Source: Paenibacillus sp. FSL A5-0031
GTDB lineage: Bacteria > Bacillota > Bacilli > Paenibacillales > Paenibacillaceae
Direction of reading: 5' to 3'
Length of the DNA: 64,000 nt
NCBI RefSeq assembly: GCF_001956295.1
Contig: NZ_MRTD01000011.1
Location: forward strand, 233,943-297,942
The notes below the pieces were generated by a model. It was not told the DNA's origin and ran no database searches. It worked only from the letters and a program-made list of their open reading frames with translations. Positions 33,633 through 43,232 of this stretch are shown here, one piece after another. The translations under genes were made by a program, and so were the position numbers. The stretch's first letter is position 1. Every line of letters begins with the position of its first letter.

Positions 33633-34124
33633 ATGTCTGAGGGGTTAAAGCGAACATTATACGAACGTTTTCTTCACTTTGTTCATCTAACCGAGCAAAT
33701 GTTTACAGCAGAGATTAGCGAGTTTACTGGCTTGGCACAGTCACATGGGATTACATCCATTCCGAACAACTTGACAAGCGTACATGTGATTGATTGCATT
33801 GGAAACAATGAACCTATTAACAATACGTCGATTGCAGAAAAAATGAATTTGTCCAAAGCCAGCATTTCAAAAATTAGTAATAAGTTACTGCAAGAGGGTT
33901 TTATCAAACGAAACCAGATGGTTGATAATAAAAAAGAGGTCTATTTTACCCTTTCACCCAAGGGCAAAAGGATTTATGAATTACATGCGACCATGCATGA
34001 ATTGATGGAGGATAGATTTATATCGGTTTTAAATGAATTGTCGGAGTCTGAAATTCAGGCCTCCCTGAAATTTTTTCAAGTGATGATTGAAAAACGTGAT
34101 GATATGTTTAAGGGAGAAGCATAG
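33633..34124 (+). CDS. MarR family regulator
   Basis: 163 residues with an AAGGGGAAG site. Winged-helix region NNTSIAEKMNLSKASISKISNKLLQEGFIKRNQMVDNKKEVYFTLSPKGKRIYELH is typical of MarR. It is divergently placed to the nitroreductase across 290 bases, a common arrangement for redox or drug-responsive control. No perfect palindrome was picked out in the gap. Confidence 0.85.
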   Translation: MSEGLKRTLYERFLHFVHLTEQMFTAEISEFTGLAQSHGITSIPNNLTSVHVIDCIGNNEPINNTSIAEKMNLSKASISKISNKLLQEGFIKRNQMVDNKKEVYFTLSPKGKRIYELHATMHELMEDRFISVLNELSESEIQASLKFFQVMIEKRDDMFKGEA

Positions 34125-34149
34125 ACATTAAAAAATAGGTAGAATTCAA

Positions 34150-35077
34150 CATCAAATTTTGGATTGGTCGCATTTACAGCATTTACACCGCGAATCTCAA
34201 GCAGTTTCTGCGCGTATGGAATGCGCCCCAGAATATGATGAAGCTCATGTTCAATTTGCTCAAGCTGGTGGTGCGCCAAGTCGTATTCTTCGAGTAAATG
34301 GGCTAAAAGCTTGTAGGCGTTAAGTGCCTGCGTAGCGCCAACGCTGCGTCTAGACAGCACAATGAGCTGCTCGGCTCGATGCAATCCTGCATGGCGTTTC
34401 ACATAGTTCTTCTAGCCGGCAATGAATTTCTCTGTCGTTAAGCTGCTAATTTCCTTCGGAAGAGGAAACAGCCTTAACGTAGCAATGGCGCTGGTGCAGG
34501 TAAGGATTTTAAAGACGTGCCATAGTTCAGGGAAGACAATATCTACCCATCGATGAATCTGATTAACAGCGCTGTTAAGTCGTTTGGTAACCGTGTCACG
34601 GTTGGCCATGAGAATCCGGAGTTCCTCATAGGCTTCTGGGTTGAACCGGACAGGGGAATAGTAACAATTTTTGACCATATCTGCGATGACGAGTGCGTCT
34701 TTGTGGTCGCTTTTGGAAAGGGTATTGTCGCGGTTTTCCTTGTTCTTTTTGACGAGGTGGGGATTTACGAGAACAGCCTCAATTCCTTTTGATGAAAGCC
34801 AGCGAGCCAGGCTGAACCAGTAGTGGCCGGTAGGGTCCATACCGACGATAACTTTGCTCAGCTTGAATGATTTGAGCAGATCTCGAATTCATAGGCCGAA
34901 CCCCCCAAACCCATCATCATGACTGTCGAATTCTAGCGACGAACCCAGAGAAATACCACGATAGCTGACTGCACGAGCGACATGATTCTCCTGGGCAATA
35001 TCTACTCCGACAACAAGATGGAATGAGGAAATGTTTTCAATGCGTTGATTTTGTTTATCCTGTGATTTAAACTTCAC
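34150..35077 (-). pseudogene. IS110 family transposase relic 1
   Basis: The minus-strand frame starts at 35077 and runs through VVGVDIAQENHVARAV (first DEDD acidic), GMDPTGHYWFSLARWL, VNPHLVKKNKENRDNTLSKSDHKDALVIADMV and a coiled middle. It is broken by an in-frame TGA at 34889-34891 and a TAG at 34412-34414. Both fall where the family normally has Trp, with the frame unchanged across them. The C-terminal catalytic Ser region after LLEIRGVN is missing, cut close to the MarR gene end. IS110 elements use a DEDD transposase and have no terminal inverted repeats. Confidence 0.85.
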
Positions 35078-35091
35078 AGTAGAGCGACCTC

Positions 35092-35211
35092 CTGATGGTG
35101 AGATAAAAGGGCTGTAGACCCGTTTCCAACTCCCATATTACAGAGGCGCTCTTTTTCATGCAAAGTCCAAAATATTCGTTTTACAGGAATTCTAAAGGCA
35201 GGATAGTTTAA
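35092..35211. repeat. IS110-edge repeat, copy 1
   Basis: From CTGATGGTGAGATAAAAGGG through AGGATAGTTTAA, upstream of transposase relic 1. The first 100 bases recur almost unchanged at 36690-36795, and the final GGCAGGATAGTTTAA recurs at 52174 and 55933. It contains a ribosome-terminator-like stretch GGCGCTCTTTTT. Confidence 0.7.
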
Positions 35212-35401
35212 ACATTTTCGCGATTAACTTCAAGTAGTGGGTTCATAAATATGTCCGTATCTCGGCTCAAATTTGAAGGAGGAACAAATAAGCCGTAGGG
35301 CTTATTTTTTTTTATAACTTGTTGGGTTTAACGAAGGAAACAATGTATTTTTATTGTAAAACGATAAATAAAGTGATAAAATCAAAAATGAGGTGAAATA
35401 G

Positions 35402-35875
35402 ATGAAAAAAGAGACGCTCTTTTTAAAAATTGTTCTGGTTGTTATGGCAATTCCTGCATTAGTGATGTGTTTTTATGGAATCCCAGCGATGGCGCATAGT
35501 ATGATGCCGGATTTCCCGGATATTAAAGTTTATCTTTCCGCTTTGGCTGCGTATGTGGCTTCTATTGCGTATTTATTTACGCTACTTCAGGCATTAAAGC
35601 TTCTCAGGTACATTGATACAAATACTGCTTTTTCGCAAACCTCTGTTTTAGCGCTTAAGAAAATAAAGCAAGCGGCGGTTGTTGTATCACTCATGTTTGC
35701 ATGCAATCTCCCGCTTTTCTACTTTGTAGCTGACGGCGCAGATGCACCAGGCGTCATGGTCATCGGGCTAATTATAACCTGTGCGCCAGTCGTAATCGCA
35801 GTATTTGCCGCAGTTCTTGAGAAATTGCTCAAAAACGCGATCGAGCTCAAAGAAGAACAGGAGTTGACCGTATGA
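35402..35875 (+). CDS. DUF2975 membrane protein
   Basis: 157 residues with four hydrophobic helices (about residues 9-30, 42-65, 95-113, 120-142), the layout of DUF2975 proteins. GAGGTG precedes the ATG. Its stop overlaps the start of the downstream HTH gene by four bases (ATGA), the typical pairing of DUF2975 with a YozG-like regulator. Function unknown; sensing at the membrane for the partner regulator is a common guess. Confidence 0.82.
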   Translation: MKKETLFLKIVLVVMAIPALVMCFYGIPAMAHSMMPDFPDIKVYLSALAAYVASIAYLFTLLQALKLLRYIDTNTAFSQTSVLALKKIKQAAVVVSLMFACNLPLFYFVADGADAPGVMVIGLIITCAPVVIAVFAAVLEKLLKNAIELKEEQELTV

Positions 35876-36075
35876 TAGTGGTTAACATTGACGTCATGCT
35901 TGCAAAGCGGAAAATGAGCGTTACTGAGCTATCCGAGAAAGTCGGCATTACAATGGCGAACCTGTCGATACTTAAAAATGGAAAAGCGAAAGCCATTCGA
36001 ATCTCAACACTTGAAGCGATCTGCAAAGCACTCGCTTGCCAGCCTGGAGATATTCTCGAGTATCGGCAGGATTGA
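35872..36075 (+). CDS. YozG-like Xre family HTH regulator
   Basis: 67 residues, almost entirely a Cro/C1 HTH: MLAKRKMSVTELSEKVGITMANLSILKNGKAKAIRISTLEAICKAL. ATGA overlap with the DUF2975 gene implies translational coupling. Likely a small DNA-binding partner that autoregulates the pair. Confidence 0.86.
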   Translation: MIVVNIDVMLAKRKMSVTELSEKVGITMANLSILKNGKAKAIRISTLEAICKALACQPGDILEYRQD

Positions 36076-36254
36076 ATAAAATAAAAAAACCGCCGTATAT
36101 TGCGGATGTAAGTAATGATGAAGAGTTCGAAAGTTATATCAATCCTAACGACTACATAGCCTTCGCCTTTGAGGCTAACGGCAATATGACACTATTCCAT
36201 AAGAATAACTCATCAATAATAATGCTTGCTCATAACCATTGTTTAATTGGGTGA
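36076..36254 (+). other. Short open frame of unknown origin
   Basis: A frame continuing just after the HTH gene reads KKPPYIADVSNDEEFESYIN then PNDYIAFAFEANGNMTLFHK and stops at 36254. The composition looks like genuine protein, but there is no start codon with a ribosome site, so it is probably a 5'-truncated gene. Family not recognised. Confidence 0.35.
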
Positions 36255-36385
36255 CAAGAACATAGTAACATTGCAAGCCGCATAAATTGCGGCTTTTTTA
36301 TTTTATGATATCAAGTTCTTGCCAAAATGATATGACATGAACGTGATAACATTTCTGATGAGTGACAAGAACTTTGTAACACTCC
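36250..36385. repeat. Diverged MITE-like repeat (copy a)
   Basis: GTGACAAGAACATAGTAACA, then a stem AGCCGCATAAATTGCGGCT followed by T6, then inverted and direct copies of the ACAAGAAC motif up to GTGACAAGAACTTTGTAAC. The layout (edge motif, GC stem with T run, inverted edge motif) matches the better-conserved copies at 46938, 51855 and 55707. Confidence 0.5.
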
Positions 36386-36689
36386 CTATAAGATCTTTCA
36401 ATTGGACGGCTGCAGATAACAAAATCAGCGACAGTGTTTATTAAACTAACTGGCAGTATGGTTTAACCAAATGTAGGGAGAATGTTCAATATCTATAGTA
36501 ATAAAAATGAATTCATTCAGTACTAAAGGGAGCGTTCAAAAAGCCAATTCTTGAAATAGTTGGCGACGATGAAGAATTAATTAAAGTAAAGAAGTAATAG
36601 TTCCATTTGGCTAATGGGAGACTTTAGAGTTTCGCACTCAGACTCATGAATTCGAAGGATTTCACTGCGTGAATCGCTTGCGTGGCGCC

Positions 36690-36795
36690 CTGATGGTGAG
36701 ATTAAAGGGCTGTAGACCCGTTTCCAACTCCCATATTACAAAGGCGCTCTTTTTCATGCAAAGTTCAAAATATTCGTTTTACATGAATTTTAACG
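36690..36795. repeat. IS110-edge repeat, copy 2
   Basis: Near-identical to 35092-35195, same orientation, without its transposase. Probably the leftover edge of a deleted element or the recombination partner of copy 1. Confidence 0.7.
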
Positions 36796-36838
36796 GGTAA
36801 CGTTAGTAGAATATCATACATGGATATTCGGGAAAAAC

Positions 36839-37270
36839 TTAATCCAGAATGGCTTGGAATTGTAGTTTTGCTTGTACATATACACCCGTTAGAGATTCAT
36901 GCTGCCGTGTTAGATATCGTAAATTCATGAGATGCTGCCCCCTTTTTTTGATGGGTTCAAACTCTTCTTTATAGAACAGCGTCCCAAGTTGATAGGCATC
37001 AGCAGTATCCTTCTTGATCCATCTCAAATTAATTTTCTTGGCTTCAGATGAGATTTACGGATTAATGACGATGTACAGATACTGGTGCTCATCCAGAAAC
37101 TGAACAACAGGGCTATGATAATGGCCTGTTGCCTCCATTACAATGCAAGGGCTCATTTCCACTGCTATAACATAATTAAGAAAAGATGATAATCCCTCTA
37201 GATCATGATTAAATCTAAAGATTTTCCCATGAGGTACTCCACGGTCTAAAAAAGCTTGTTCATGACTCGA
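36839..37270 (-). pseudogene. IS110 family transposase relic 2
   Basis: A minus-strand frame from about 37270 reads SSHEQAFLDRGVPHGKIF, MEATGHYHSPVVQFL (DEDD Glu motif), VINP, an in-frame TAA, then EAKKINLRWIKKDTADAYQL and YKEEFEPIKKRGQHLMNLR, ending at 36839. It belongs to a different IS110 branch from relic 1. Both ends are missing except for the edge repeat at 37281. Confidence 0.8.
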
Positions 37271-37280
37271 CCATATAAAA

Positions 37281-37326
37281 AGGAGGTCGACCAGAAAGAT
37301 CCGGTGACCTCATAATACGAACGGGG
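37281..37326. repeat. IS110-like element edge with hairpin
   Basis: GAGGTC...GACCTC-type inverted repeat (GGAGGTCGACCAG and CCGGTGACCTC) and flanking CATAATACGAACGGG. The reverse complement matches 63928-63975 at the right end of the window with few changes, so the two mark ends of related elements. Confidence 0.7.
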
Positions 37327-37404
37327 CAGATTAGCGTAGTATAACGATTGAGTGTTAACTTCTTGGAGCCATAGCATAGGCAATCCTATGAGGGGGAATA
37401 GGCT

Positions 37405-38100
37405 TTACTGGATGACTCCGAGTTCTCCGTCCTCGGATGGTAGGTTTGGATGACTAAAATGTATCAGATTTATTTTTGTTAAAGTGGCCTGGTTTCGGGT
37501 TCCAGGGCTATTTAACATATGCCAAGCGGTATACTGTTCAGCATAAGGATTGAGAGTTGACATTCCATCAACTGGAATAATGACATTGTATCCCCGGAAT
37601 GCAGCACTAGTGGCTGTATGAAGGACTGCGCCATTAGCGGCATAACCGGTAATCAGAATAGTTTTAATGTCATGCTCATGCAATATTTGTTCTAAATCAG
37701 TTTTGTAGAACTTATCAACGTTTGATTTCACAACAGGATCACTTGGCAAGGGGGCTATCTGCGCGGCAATATCTGAGAGACTTCCCGTTCGTGTAAGGCT
37801 ATAGACGACAAGCATGCCGCATTCACGACTTCTCTCCAATAGTTGATTAATTTTAGAGATGGAGGCAATACAACGAGGATTATTGCATATAGAGGTCTCC
37901 ATATCCAAAACTAGGAGTGCACTTGTTTTGGGGTCCACTGAAACGGATTGTAGCTGAGGAGGAGGAGGAGCAGGAACAGCGTTCCATTCATCTATGATGG
38001 TTGAATCCTTTCTTCCAGCGTAATAGTTCACATGAAGCCAGTGACTACATGGCATGCAGTATTCACGCCAAACACCGTACTGGGGACAAAAATAGATCAT
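37405..38100 (-). CDS. Isochorismatase-fold protein lacking the catalytic Cys
   Basis: 231 residues from ATG 38100 (AGAGGTGG upstream). The isochorismatase/nicotinamidase fold begins near residue 59: ALLVLDMET with Asp66, Lys130 in VDKFYKTDL, and LITGYAANGAVLHTAT where the usual catalytic Cys position holds Ala158. The N-terminal 50 residues are extra, with Cys5, Cys15 and Cys18 (CMPC) near aromatic residues, then a Pro run (APPPPQLQ). Without the Cys, hydrolysis of the usual kind is unlikely; a binding or structural role is possible. Alternatively an enzyme decaying among nearby relics. Confidence 0.72.
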   Translation of the reverse strand: MIYFCPQYGVWREYCMPCSHWLHVNYYAGRKDSTIIDEWNAVPAPPPPQLQSVSVDPKTSALLVLDMETSICNNPRCIASISKINQLLERSRECGMLVVYSLTRTGSLSDIAAQIAPLPSDPVVKSNVDKFYKTDLEQILHEHDIKTILITGYAANGAVLHTATSAAFRGYNVIIPVDGMSTLNPYAEQYTAWHMLNSPGTRNQATLTKINLIHFSHPNLPSEDGELGVIQ

Positions 38101-38453
38101 CCTAATCCACCTCTGGGCTGCATATTTGGTATTAGATTATGTACGCAGATAGGAAAAGGTGAGGCGGGAACCGTTTTAAGAGTAGTCATGCCCATTCCCC
38201 AATAATCATTGAATGTAGACGTGTACAGATCAAAAAGGTCTTCCTTAAATCTCACCAATAGCTGTTGGTGGGCAAGAACATATATCGTATGCGGAGTTTG
38301 GACAATACATTATTGCCAATAGCTCGGTCTGCATCTATAAAATCATTAATTGGTTTGGTATAGATTAAGAAAAAATCCACTATTAAACATAGTGGGACAT
38401 CTGTCGTTCATACGCTTTCTTATGGTATTAACCGTGAGGAGGTCTCCACTCGT
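38101..38453. other. Intergenic region without a recognised gene
   Basis: About 350 bases between two divergent genes. GTGAGGAGGTC just before 38454 is the ribosome site of the cotA relic. No other feature was supported. Confidence 0.4.
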
Positions 38454-40028
38454 ATGCCCGTAAAAGTAAAACTTCAAAAATACGTCGATAGTCTGCCGAT
38501 TCCCAAAACCATTTTCCCGATAAAACGAGACAAGAAAGGTTCGTATTATGAAGTGACCATGAGGGAATTTACCCAAAAACTACACCGTGATCTTGGGCCT
38601 ACCCGTTTATAGGGTTACAACGGAATGTACCCGGGTCCTACTTTCGACGTGATGAAGGATGAAACGACATATGTCAAATGGGTGAATGATCTGCCTAAAA
38701 AGCATTTTCTCCCCATCGATACAACCATTCATGGTGCAGAAAAAACACTTCCACAGGTTCGGACAGTGGTCCATTTACACGGCGGAAAACAGCATGACCA
38801 TAGCGATGGGTACCCTGATGCTTGGTTTACGAGAAATTTTGAACAAACTGGACCTAAGTTTCAAAGAAAAGTATGCGAGTATCCCAACCTTGAAGCCACT
38901 ACATTATTTTATCATGACCACACCATGGGTATTACGAGATTGAACAATTATGCGGGACTTGGAGGTTTTTTTATCATTCGTGATGAGCATGAACAATCCC
39001 TGAATCTGCCGGTGGGAAAATTTGAAATCCCTCTTATGATTCAGGATCGCTCGTTTAACCCGGATGGTTCGCTCATTTACCCTGCTACTCCCGATAATAA
39101 CAATCAACGTCTTCCTTATCCTTCAATTGTCACACCTTTTGACGCAGATTACATTTTGGTAAACGGCAAAGTATCCCCCTATCTTGAAGTAGAACCGCGA
39201 AAATACCGATTTCGGATGTTAAATTACTGTAATAGTCGAGCTATTACATTCAAACTGGACTCTGGACAGCCATTTTATCAAATTGGAACAGATCGCGGCT
39301 TACTGGAGAAACCAGTGAAAATGAATGAGATCCTCCTTCTAACGACCGAACGTGCGGATGTGATCGTTGATTTTTCTCGATCCTTTGGCAAGACGATTAT
39401 TCTTAAAAATGTCTTCAAGGGTGCCTCGCCCGAAACAACCGATGTCATGCAGTTTAAAGTAACCACTCCGTTAAAAGGCAAAGATGCCAGCTCCCTTCCT
39501 GATCAATTAACGAAAATTGATTTCCTTTCTAGAGAGATGTCAACAAGAACAAGAAATCTCACACTCGAAAGGGTGGAGGATGAATATGGTAGATCGCTGA
39601 ATTTACTTGATGGTAAAAGGTGGAATGATCCTATATCCGAGAAAATGGACTTAGGGACTATTGAGATATGGCGATTAATCAATTTGTCAAAGGATGACCA
39701 CCCCATTCATCTACATGTTGTTGACATGCAAATTCTTGAGCGCCAGCCTTTTAACGTTGCTCATTTTCATGCCACTAGAGAACTTAAGTTTACAGGGCCA
39801 GCAGTTCCTCCTGAACCTAACGAAAGAGGATTTAAAGATACGATTCGTGCTCCCAATGGTTACGTTACCTCTTTTATTGCGAGATTTTCTCCTTTTACTG
39901 GAACTTTTGTATGACATTGTCACATGCTCGAACATGAAGATTACGAGATGATGCGACCATTTGAAATCCTAAATAAAAAAAATAGACTTAAAAATATACT
40001 AATGAGAATGATTAACGGGAAACGATAG
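38454..40028 (+). pseudogene. cotA: CotA-like spore coat multicopper oxidase relic
   Basis: One continuous frame of about 525 codons resembling Bacillus CotA (laccase/bilirubin oxidase) from end to end. It starts MPVKVKLQKYVDSLPIPKTI and carries all four copper motifs: HLHGG, YHDHTMGI, DHPIHLHVV and HCHMLEHEDYEMMRP. Two codons that are Trp in CotA are stops: TAG at 38610-38612 (RL-W-GYNG) and TGA at 39912-39914 (FV-W-HCH). No frameshift is seen, so the inactivation is recent, unless the stops are read through. CotA makes the brown spore pigment in B. subtilis. A 20-residue tail follows the last copper motif. Confidence 0.85.
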
Positions 40029-40119
40029 CACCATGACACAGGAGGAGGGCAACAAATATGGGCTTTCACGGAGGCTTGGAGGTTTTGAGGACAAAGGTTT
40101 TGGATGGAGGTTACAAACT

Positions 40120-40684
40120 ATGCAATCACCCTATCCTGTATATCCCTTTTTTGGTTATCAAACCAAGTTAGTACAGAAACCTATAGCATTTCCACCACAG
40201 CACCAGGATGAAGTTCCTGGTCTGGAGTATCTCATGGTGCCGCGTCCAATTTTTGATTACCCTGGGTATGTCGGTAGCTGCAAGCTAAAAGGAAAGGTTG
40301 CGATCATTACTGGAGGCGATAGCGGATTTGGACTTGCAATTACAGCTGCTTATGCTAAAGAAGGAGCCGACTTGGTTATTGTATATTTGAATGAACATAT
40401 TGACGCGGAAGAAACCAAAAAGTATGTTGAGCAATTCGGCGCTCGCTGTCTGCTTTTGGCCCGAGATCTTCGCGATCCAGCTAGTTCGCCAGATATAATA
40501 GCTGAAACGCTCCGTCATTATAATAGACTGGACATCGTAATCAATAACGCTGCAGTTCAGCCTTTTACAAGAAGTATTATGGACATTTCCAATGAACAAC
40601 TCGAAAACACTTTTCGTACTAATATCCATGTACGTCACAGGTCAAGTGATTCATGTAAATGGAGGATTGATCCTTTACTCATAA
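40120..40684 (+). pseudogene. SDR oxidoreductase (YhxC/YdaD-like) with internal deletion
   Basis: Starts MQSPYPVYPFFGYQTKLV with GGAGG upstream. The Rossmann motif KVAIITGGDSGFGLAITAAYAKEG and LDIVINNAAVQ are intact. After NEQLENTFRTNI at about 40626 the frame shifts and reads YVTGQVIHVNGGLILYS, the normal C-terminal end of the family. About 90 residues, including the catalytic YxxxK, have been deleted. General-stress SDR proteins with this N-terminal extension are common in sporulating Bacillota. Confidence 0.82.
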
Positions 40685-40703
40685 TTTTAGGCAACATTAA
40701 AGC

Positions 40704-41093
40704 GTGGAGGAGATGAAAAAAATTCAACAAAATCGGGGGATTTTATTCATAGGTTTATCGGAAGAGACTTTAAGCATGTATGAAGAAAAGGCGTGCGAGA
40801 TCCTCACTCGAAGCCTTTTCTTGTTGGATAAAGGAATTACCATACAAAAAGTGAGAATCCGGCATATCCTCCGACGGCGAACCTGGCGTGAACGAGTCAG
40901 GCACACGGCAGGGAAGGACCCATTAGTCTGCCCAAAATGTGAATGTGACTATGAATACAAGGGGGAGGTCTGTCTACAGGAAGGGAAATTGCGTGTGAAG
41001 TATGCCCGTTGCCGGATAACCCACGTTTGTCTAGAAAGGATGATTCGTTATCTCACCGGTGTCCAAGAACCGCAAACCAGCCAAAACGAATAA
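40704..41093 (+). pseudogene. IS91-type (Y2/REP) transposase C-terminal fragment
   Basis: A 129-residue frame. RRTWRERVRHTAGKDPLVCPKC with the following EGKLRVKYA is the characteristic C-terminal end of IS91/IS801-like transposases, including the LVCPKC zinc-knuckle half. The N-terminal HUH and Tyr motifs are absent, so it is a fragment. It is followed in the same frame by a zinc-ribbon segment. Confidence 0.65.
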
Positions 41094-41321
41094 AAAGAAC
41101 CCACTCACGAACGGGCAGGTAAATACATATGCCTCAACTGCAACGGAGAAGAACGCATTCCCCTTCAGATGGTACGGGACTTTGACCGTATGGACGGAGG
41201 GGATCCCCTTCCTTTTGCCCCTCAATTCTCATGCGAGGATTGTGGAGGAGAGATGTACCCGGAGTATTACAAAGGAATTAAAGGATATGTGTACAACATT
41301 TCCGATGTGCACAGAACCTAA
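41094..41321 (+). other. Zinc-ribbon protein fragment
   Basis: In frame after the TAA of the IS91 fragment. KYICLNCNGEERIPLQMVRD ... FSCEDCGGEMYPEYYKGIKG ... VYNISDV has two CxxC knuckles spaced as in small zinc-ribbon proteins that often follow IS91-type transposases. No start codon is visible before the first CxxC, so the 5' end is missing or read from an unusual start. A strong terminator follows. Confidence 0.5.
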
Positions 41322-41323
41322 AG

Positions 41324-41357
41324 GACCGTCAGGGAGATCTACCCTGACGGTTTTTCT
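41324..41357 (+). terminator. Rho-independent terminator
   Basis: ACCGTCAGGG pairs perfectly with CCCTGACGGT around AGATCTA, followed by T5. Confidence 0.88.
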
Positions 41358-41425
41358 TAATTATCGGAAAGCTTAAAGTTTCGTCCTGTCGCCGATAAGG
41401 AGGGTGTTAGCCGATTCTTCTTTTG

Positions 41426-41468
41426 TTGACAAAAGCAGTTGTTCTGTATATAGTTGTTGAAACAACTA
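41426..41468 (+). promoter_or_regulatory. Promoter and palindromic operator of the MarR-MFS operon
   Basis: TTGACA at 41426-41431 and TATAGT at 41449-41454, spaced 17 bases. The perfect 18-bp palindrome TAGTTGTTGAAACAACTA (41451-41468) overlaps the -10 and start site, and a half site AGTTGTT lies at about 41438. It fits autorepression by the MarR protein encoded next. Confidence 0.82.
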
Positions 41469-41487
41469 ATTAAGAAGGAGGATGGTT

Positions 41488-41931
41488 ATGACGGCAAATG
41501 AAAATGTGCTTGAACGATCGCTTGGTGCTTTGATGGGCATCACGTACCGCAAGATGACGAATGTCCTTCAGACCCGCCTTAAGGATTATGAGATTACAAC
41601 GGAGCAGTGGTCGGTGCTGTTCCAGGTCGATCAGACAGAGGGTTTGATCCAGAAAGAAATTGCCGAGTTGGCGGGTAAGGATAAGCCGACGACGACCCGG
41701 ATTCTCGACCATTTAGAAGAAAAGGGGCTGATCTGCCGCAAGATGGCGGAGAACGACAGACGTTCCTTTCAAGTACACAGCACAGAGAAAGGCGCTTCGC
41801 TGATCATGGAGACCCTCCCGGTTGAAATGCAGGTAAACCAGGAAATCAAACAATGCATGACGGTTGAGGAGCATGAAATGATCATGAAGCTTCTTCTGCG
41901 GATTAATCATCATGTGAGCCAATTATCATAA
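41488..41931 (+). CDS. MarR family regulator of an efflux operon
   Basis: 147 residues from the ATG at 41488, 7 bases after AAGGAGG; the ATG at 41482 abuts that site. Winged-helix section IQKEIAELAGKDKPTTTRILDHLEEKGLICRKMAENDRRSFQVHSTEKG is typical. The gene lies 22 bases before an MFS transporter gene, with a palindrome over the promoter, so it very likely represses the pair and is released by a transported compound. Confidence 0.9.
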   Translation: MTANENVLERSLGALMGITYRKMTNVLQTRLKDYEITTEQWSVLFQVDQTEGLIQKEIAELAGKDKPTTTRILDHLEEKGLICRKMAENDRRSFQVHSTEKGASLIMETLPVEMQVNQEIKQCMTVEEHEMIMKLLLRINHHVSQLS

Positions 41932-41953
41932 TGTCCGGAAGGAGCATAAAAAT

Positions 41954-43165
41954 ATGCAGTCCCAAGAAAGTAGTTCCAGGCTTTGGACCAAACCGTTTCT
42001 GATTCTGACCCTTAGCACCCTGCTGTTGTTTTTGAATTTGCAGATGCTGCTTGCGGCTTTCCCGGCCTATGTGAAATCCGCTTTTCAGGCTGACGATTTG
42101 ACCGTAAGTCTAATCATTAGCGTGTTCGCTGGTTCAACAATTATTACCCGGTTATTAACCGCCCAACTTATGCGTATAGTGCGTCGCAATGTGATTTTGT
42201 ATGCGGGACTTGCTGCCGCATGTCTGTTCACCGTAATGTCTGTTGCCGCGGGTTCAGTCGGTATGCTGCTTGTCATGCGGGTTGGTTTTGGGATCGGGTT
42301 CGGAATGGCGAGTACGATTATTCCAACGCTGGTATCTCAAATTATTCCAGGCAAAAGGATGGGGGAAGGCATCGGTTATTTCGGCCTTTCAACCAGTCTG
42401 GCTATGTCTGTTGGACCGATTATCGGATTAAGCGTGATGAAGCATGCAGGATTCACGATACTTGCTATGCTTGGCACGGCGACCATCCTGCTTATTTTTC
42501 CCATTCTGCTGCTATCGCGGGCGATTCCGCCTGATACCAGCAAGAAAACAGCGCCTGCAGCAGGCTCCGCTTCCAAGCAATTATTCCATGCCAAATTATT
42601 AATCCCCGGACTGCTTAATGTTATATTGGCTGTGACCTATGGCGGTCTGCTCAGCTTTATCGCCTTGTTCGGGGAATCTGTTCATTTGGAGCAGGTCGGC
42701 CTGTTCTTTTTGTTCAATGCGATTGCAGTGATCATTATCCGGCCCGTTTCAGGCAAATTATTCGATCGTTTCGGACATGCTGCTGTTCTCATCCCTGCCG
42801 CGATCAGCGTTGTGTCTGCGTTAATGGTTCTATCCTACACAACAACGATGCCGATGCTGATTTTGTCCGCCCTGTTATATGGACTCGGCTTTGGGTCCAT
42901 TCAGCCCACGCTGCAGGCATGGATGCTTCGTTCCGGCACGCCGCAGCACTACGGCATGGCCAACAGCATGTTCTATAATACGACTGATCTGGGTATAGCG
43001 GTCGGAGCCTTGATTTTGGGTGCCGTTTCATCCATGTCCGATTATGCTTTCATGTACCGGATCTCGGCCGGATTCATGGTCCTGTTTCTGATACTTTATA
43101 TAGTTGTTCGGTTGTTATCAGCGGTCAGATACAAATTCAAGCAAAGCGCCGGGCAAACAACATAA
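41954..43165 (+). CDS. MFS transporter (drug-efflux type)
   Basis: 403 residues with about twelve hydrophobic helices. The MFS motif between helices 2 and 3 is modified (LTAQLMRIVRRNVILYAG), and motif C-like Gly-rich helix 5 (GEGIGYFGLSTSLAMSVGPIIG) marks a drug/H+ antiporter. The cytosolic loop between helices 6 and 7 is short. Ribosome site GGAAGGAG. Cotranscribed with the upstream MarR gene; substrate unknown. Confidence 0.87.
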   Translation: MQSQESSSRLWTKPFLILTLSTLLLFLNLQMLLAAFPAYVKSAFQADDLTVSLIISVFAGSTIITRLLTAQLMRIVRRNVILYAGLAAACLFTVMSVAAGSVGMLLVMRVGFGIGFGMASTIIPTLVSQIIPGKRMGEGIGYFGLSTSLAMSVGPIIGLSVMKHAGFTILAMLGTATILLIFPILLLSRAIPPDTSKKTAPAAGSASKQLFHAKLLIPGLLNVILAVTYGGLLSFIALFGESVHLEQVGLFFLFNAIAVIIIRPVSGKLFDRFGHAAVLIPAAISVVSALMVLSYTTTMPMLILSALLYGLGFGSIQPTLQAWMLRSGTPQHYGMANSMFYNTTDLGIAVGALILGAVSSMSDYAFMYRISAGFMVLFLILYIVVRLLSAVRYKFKQSAGQTT

Positions 43166-43232
43166 CTTCCTGCAGGGACGGTAAATCGCATATAATAGAT
43201 GATTTACCAGGGAAAGAAAAGTGGACTGTTCA

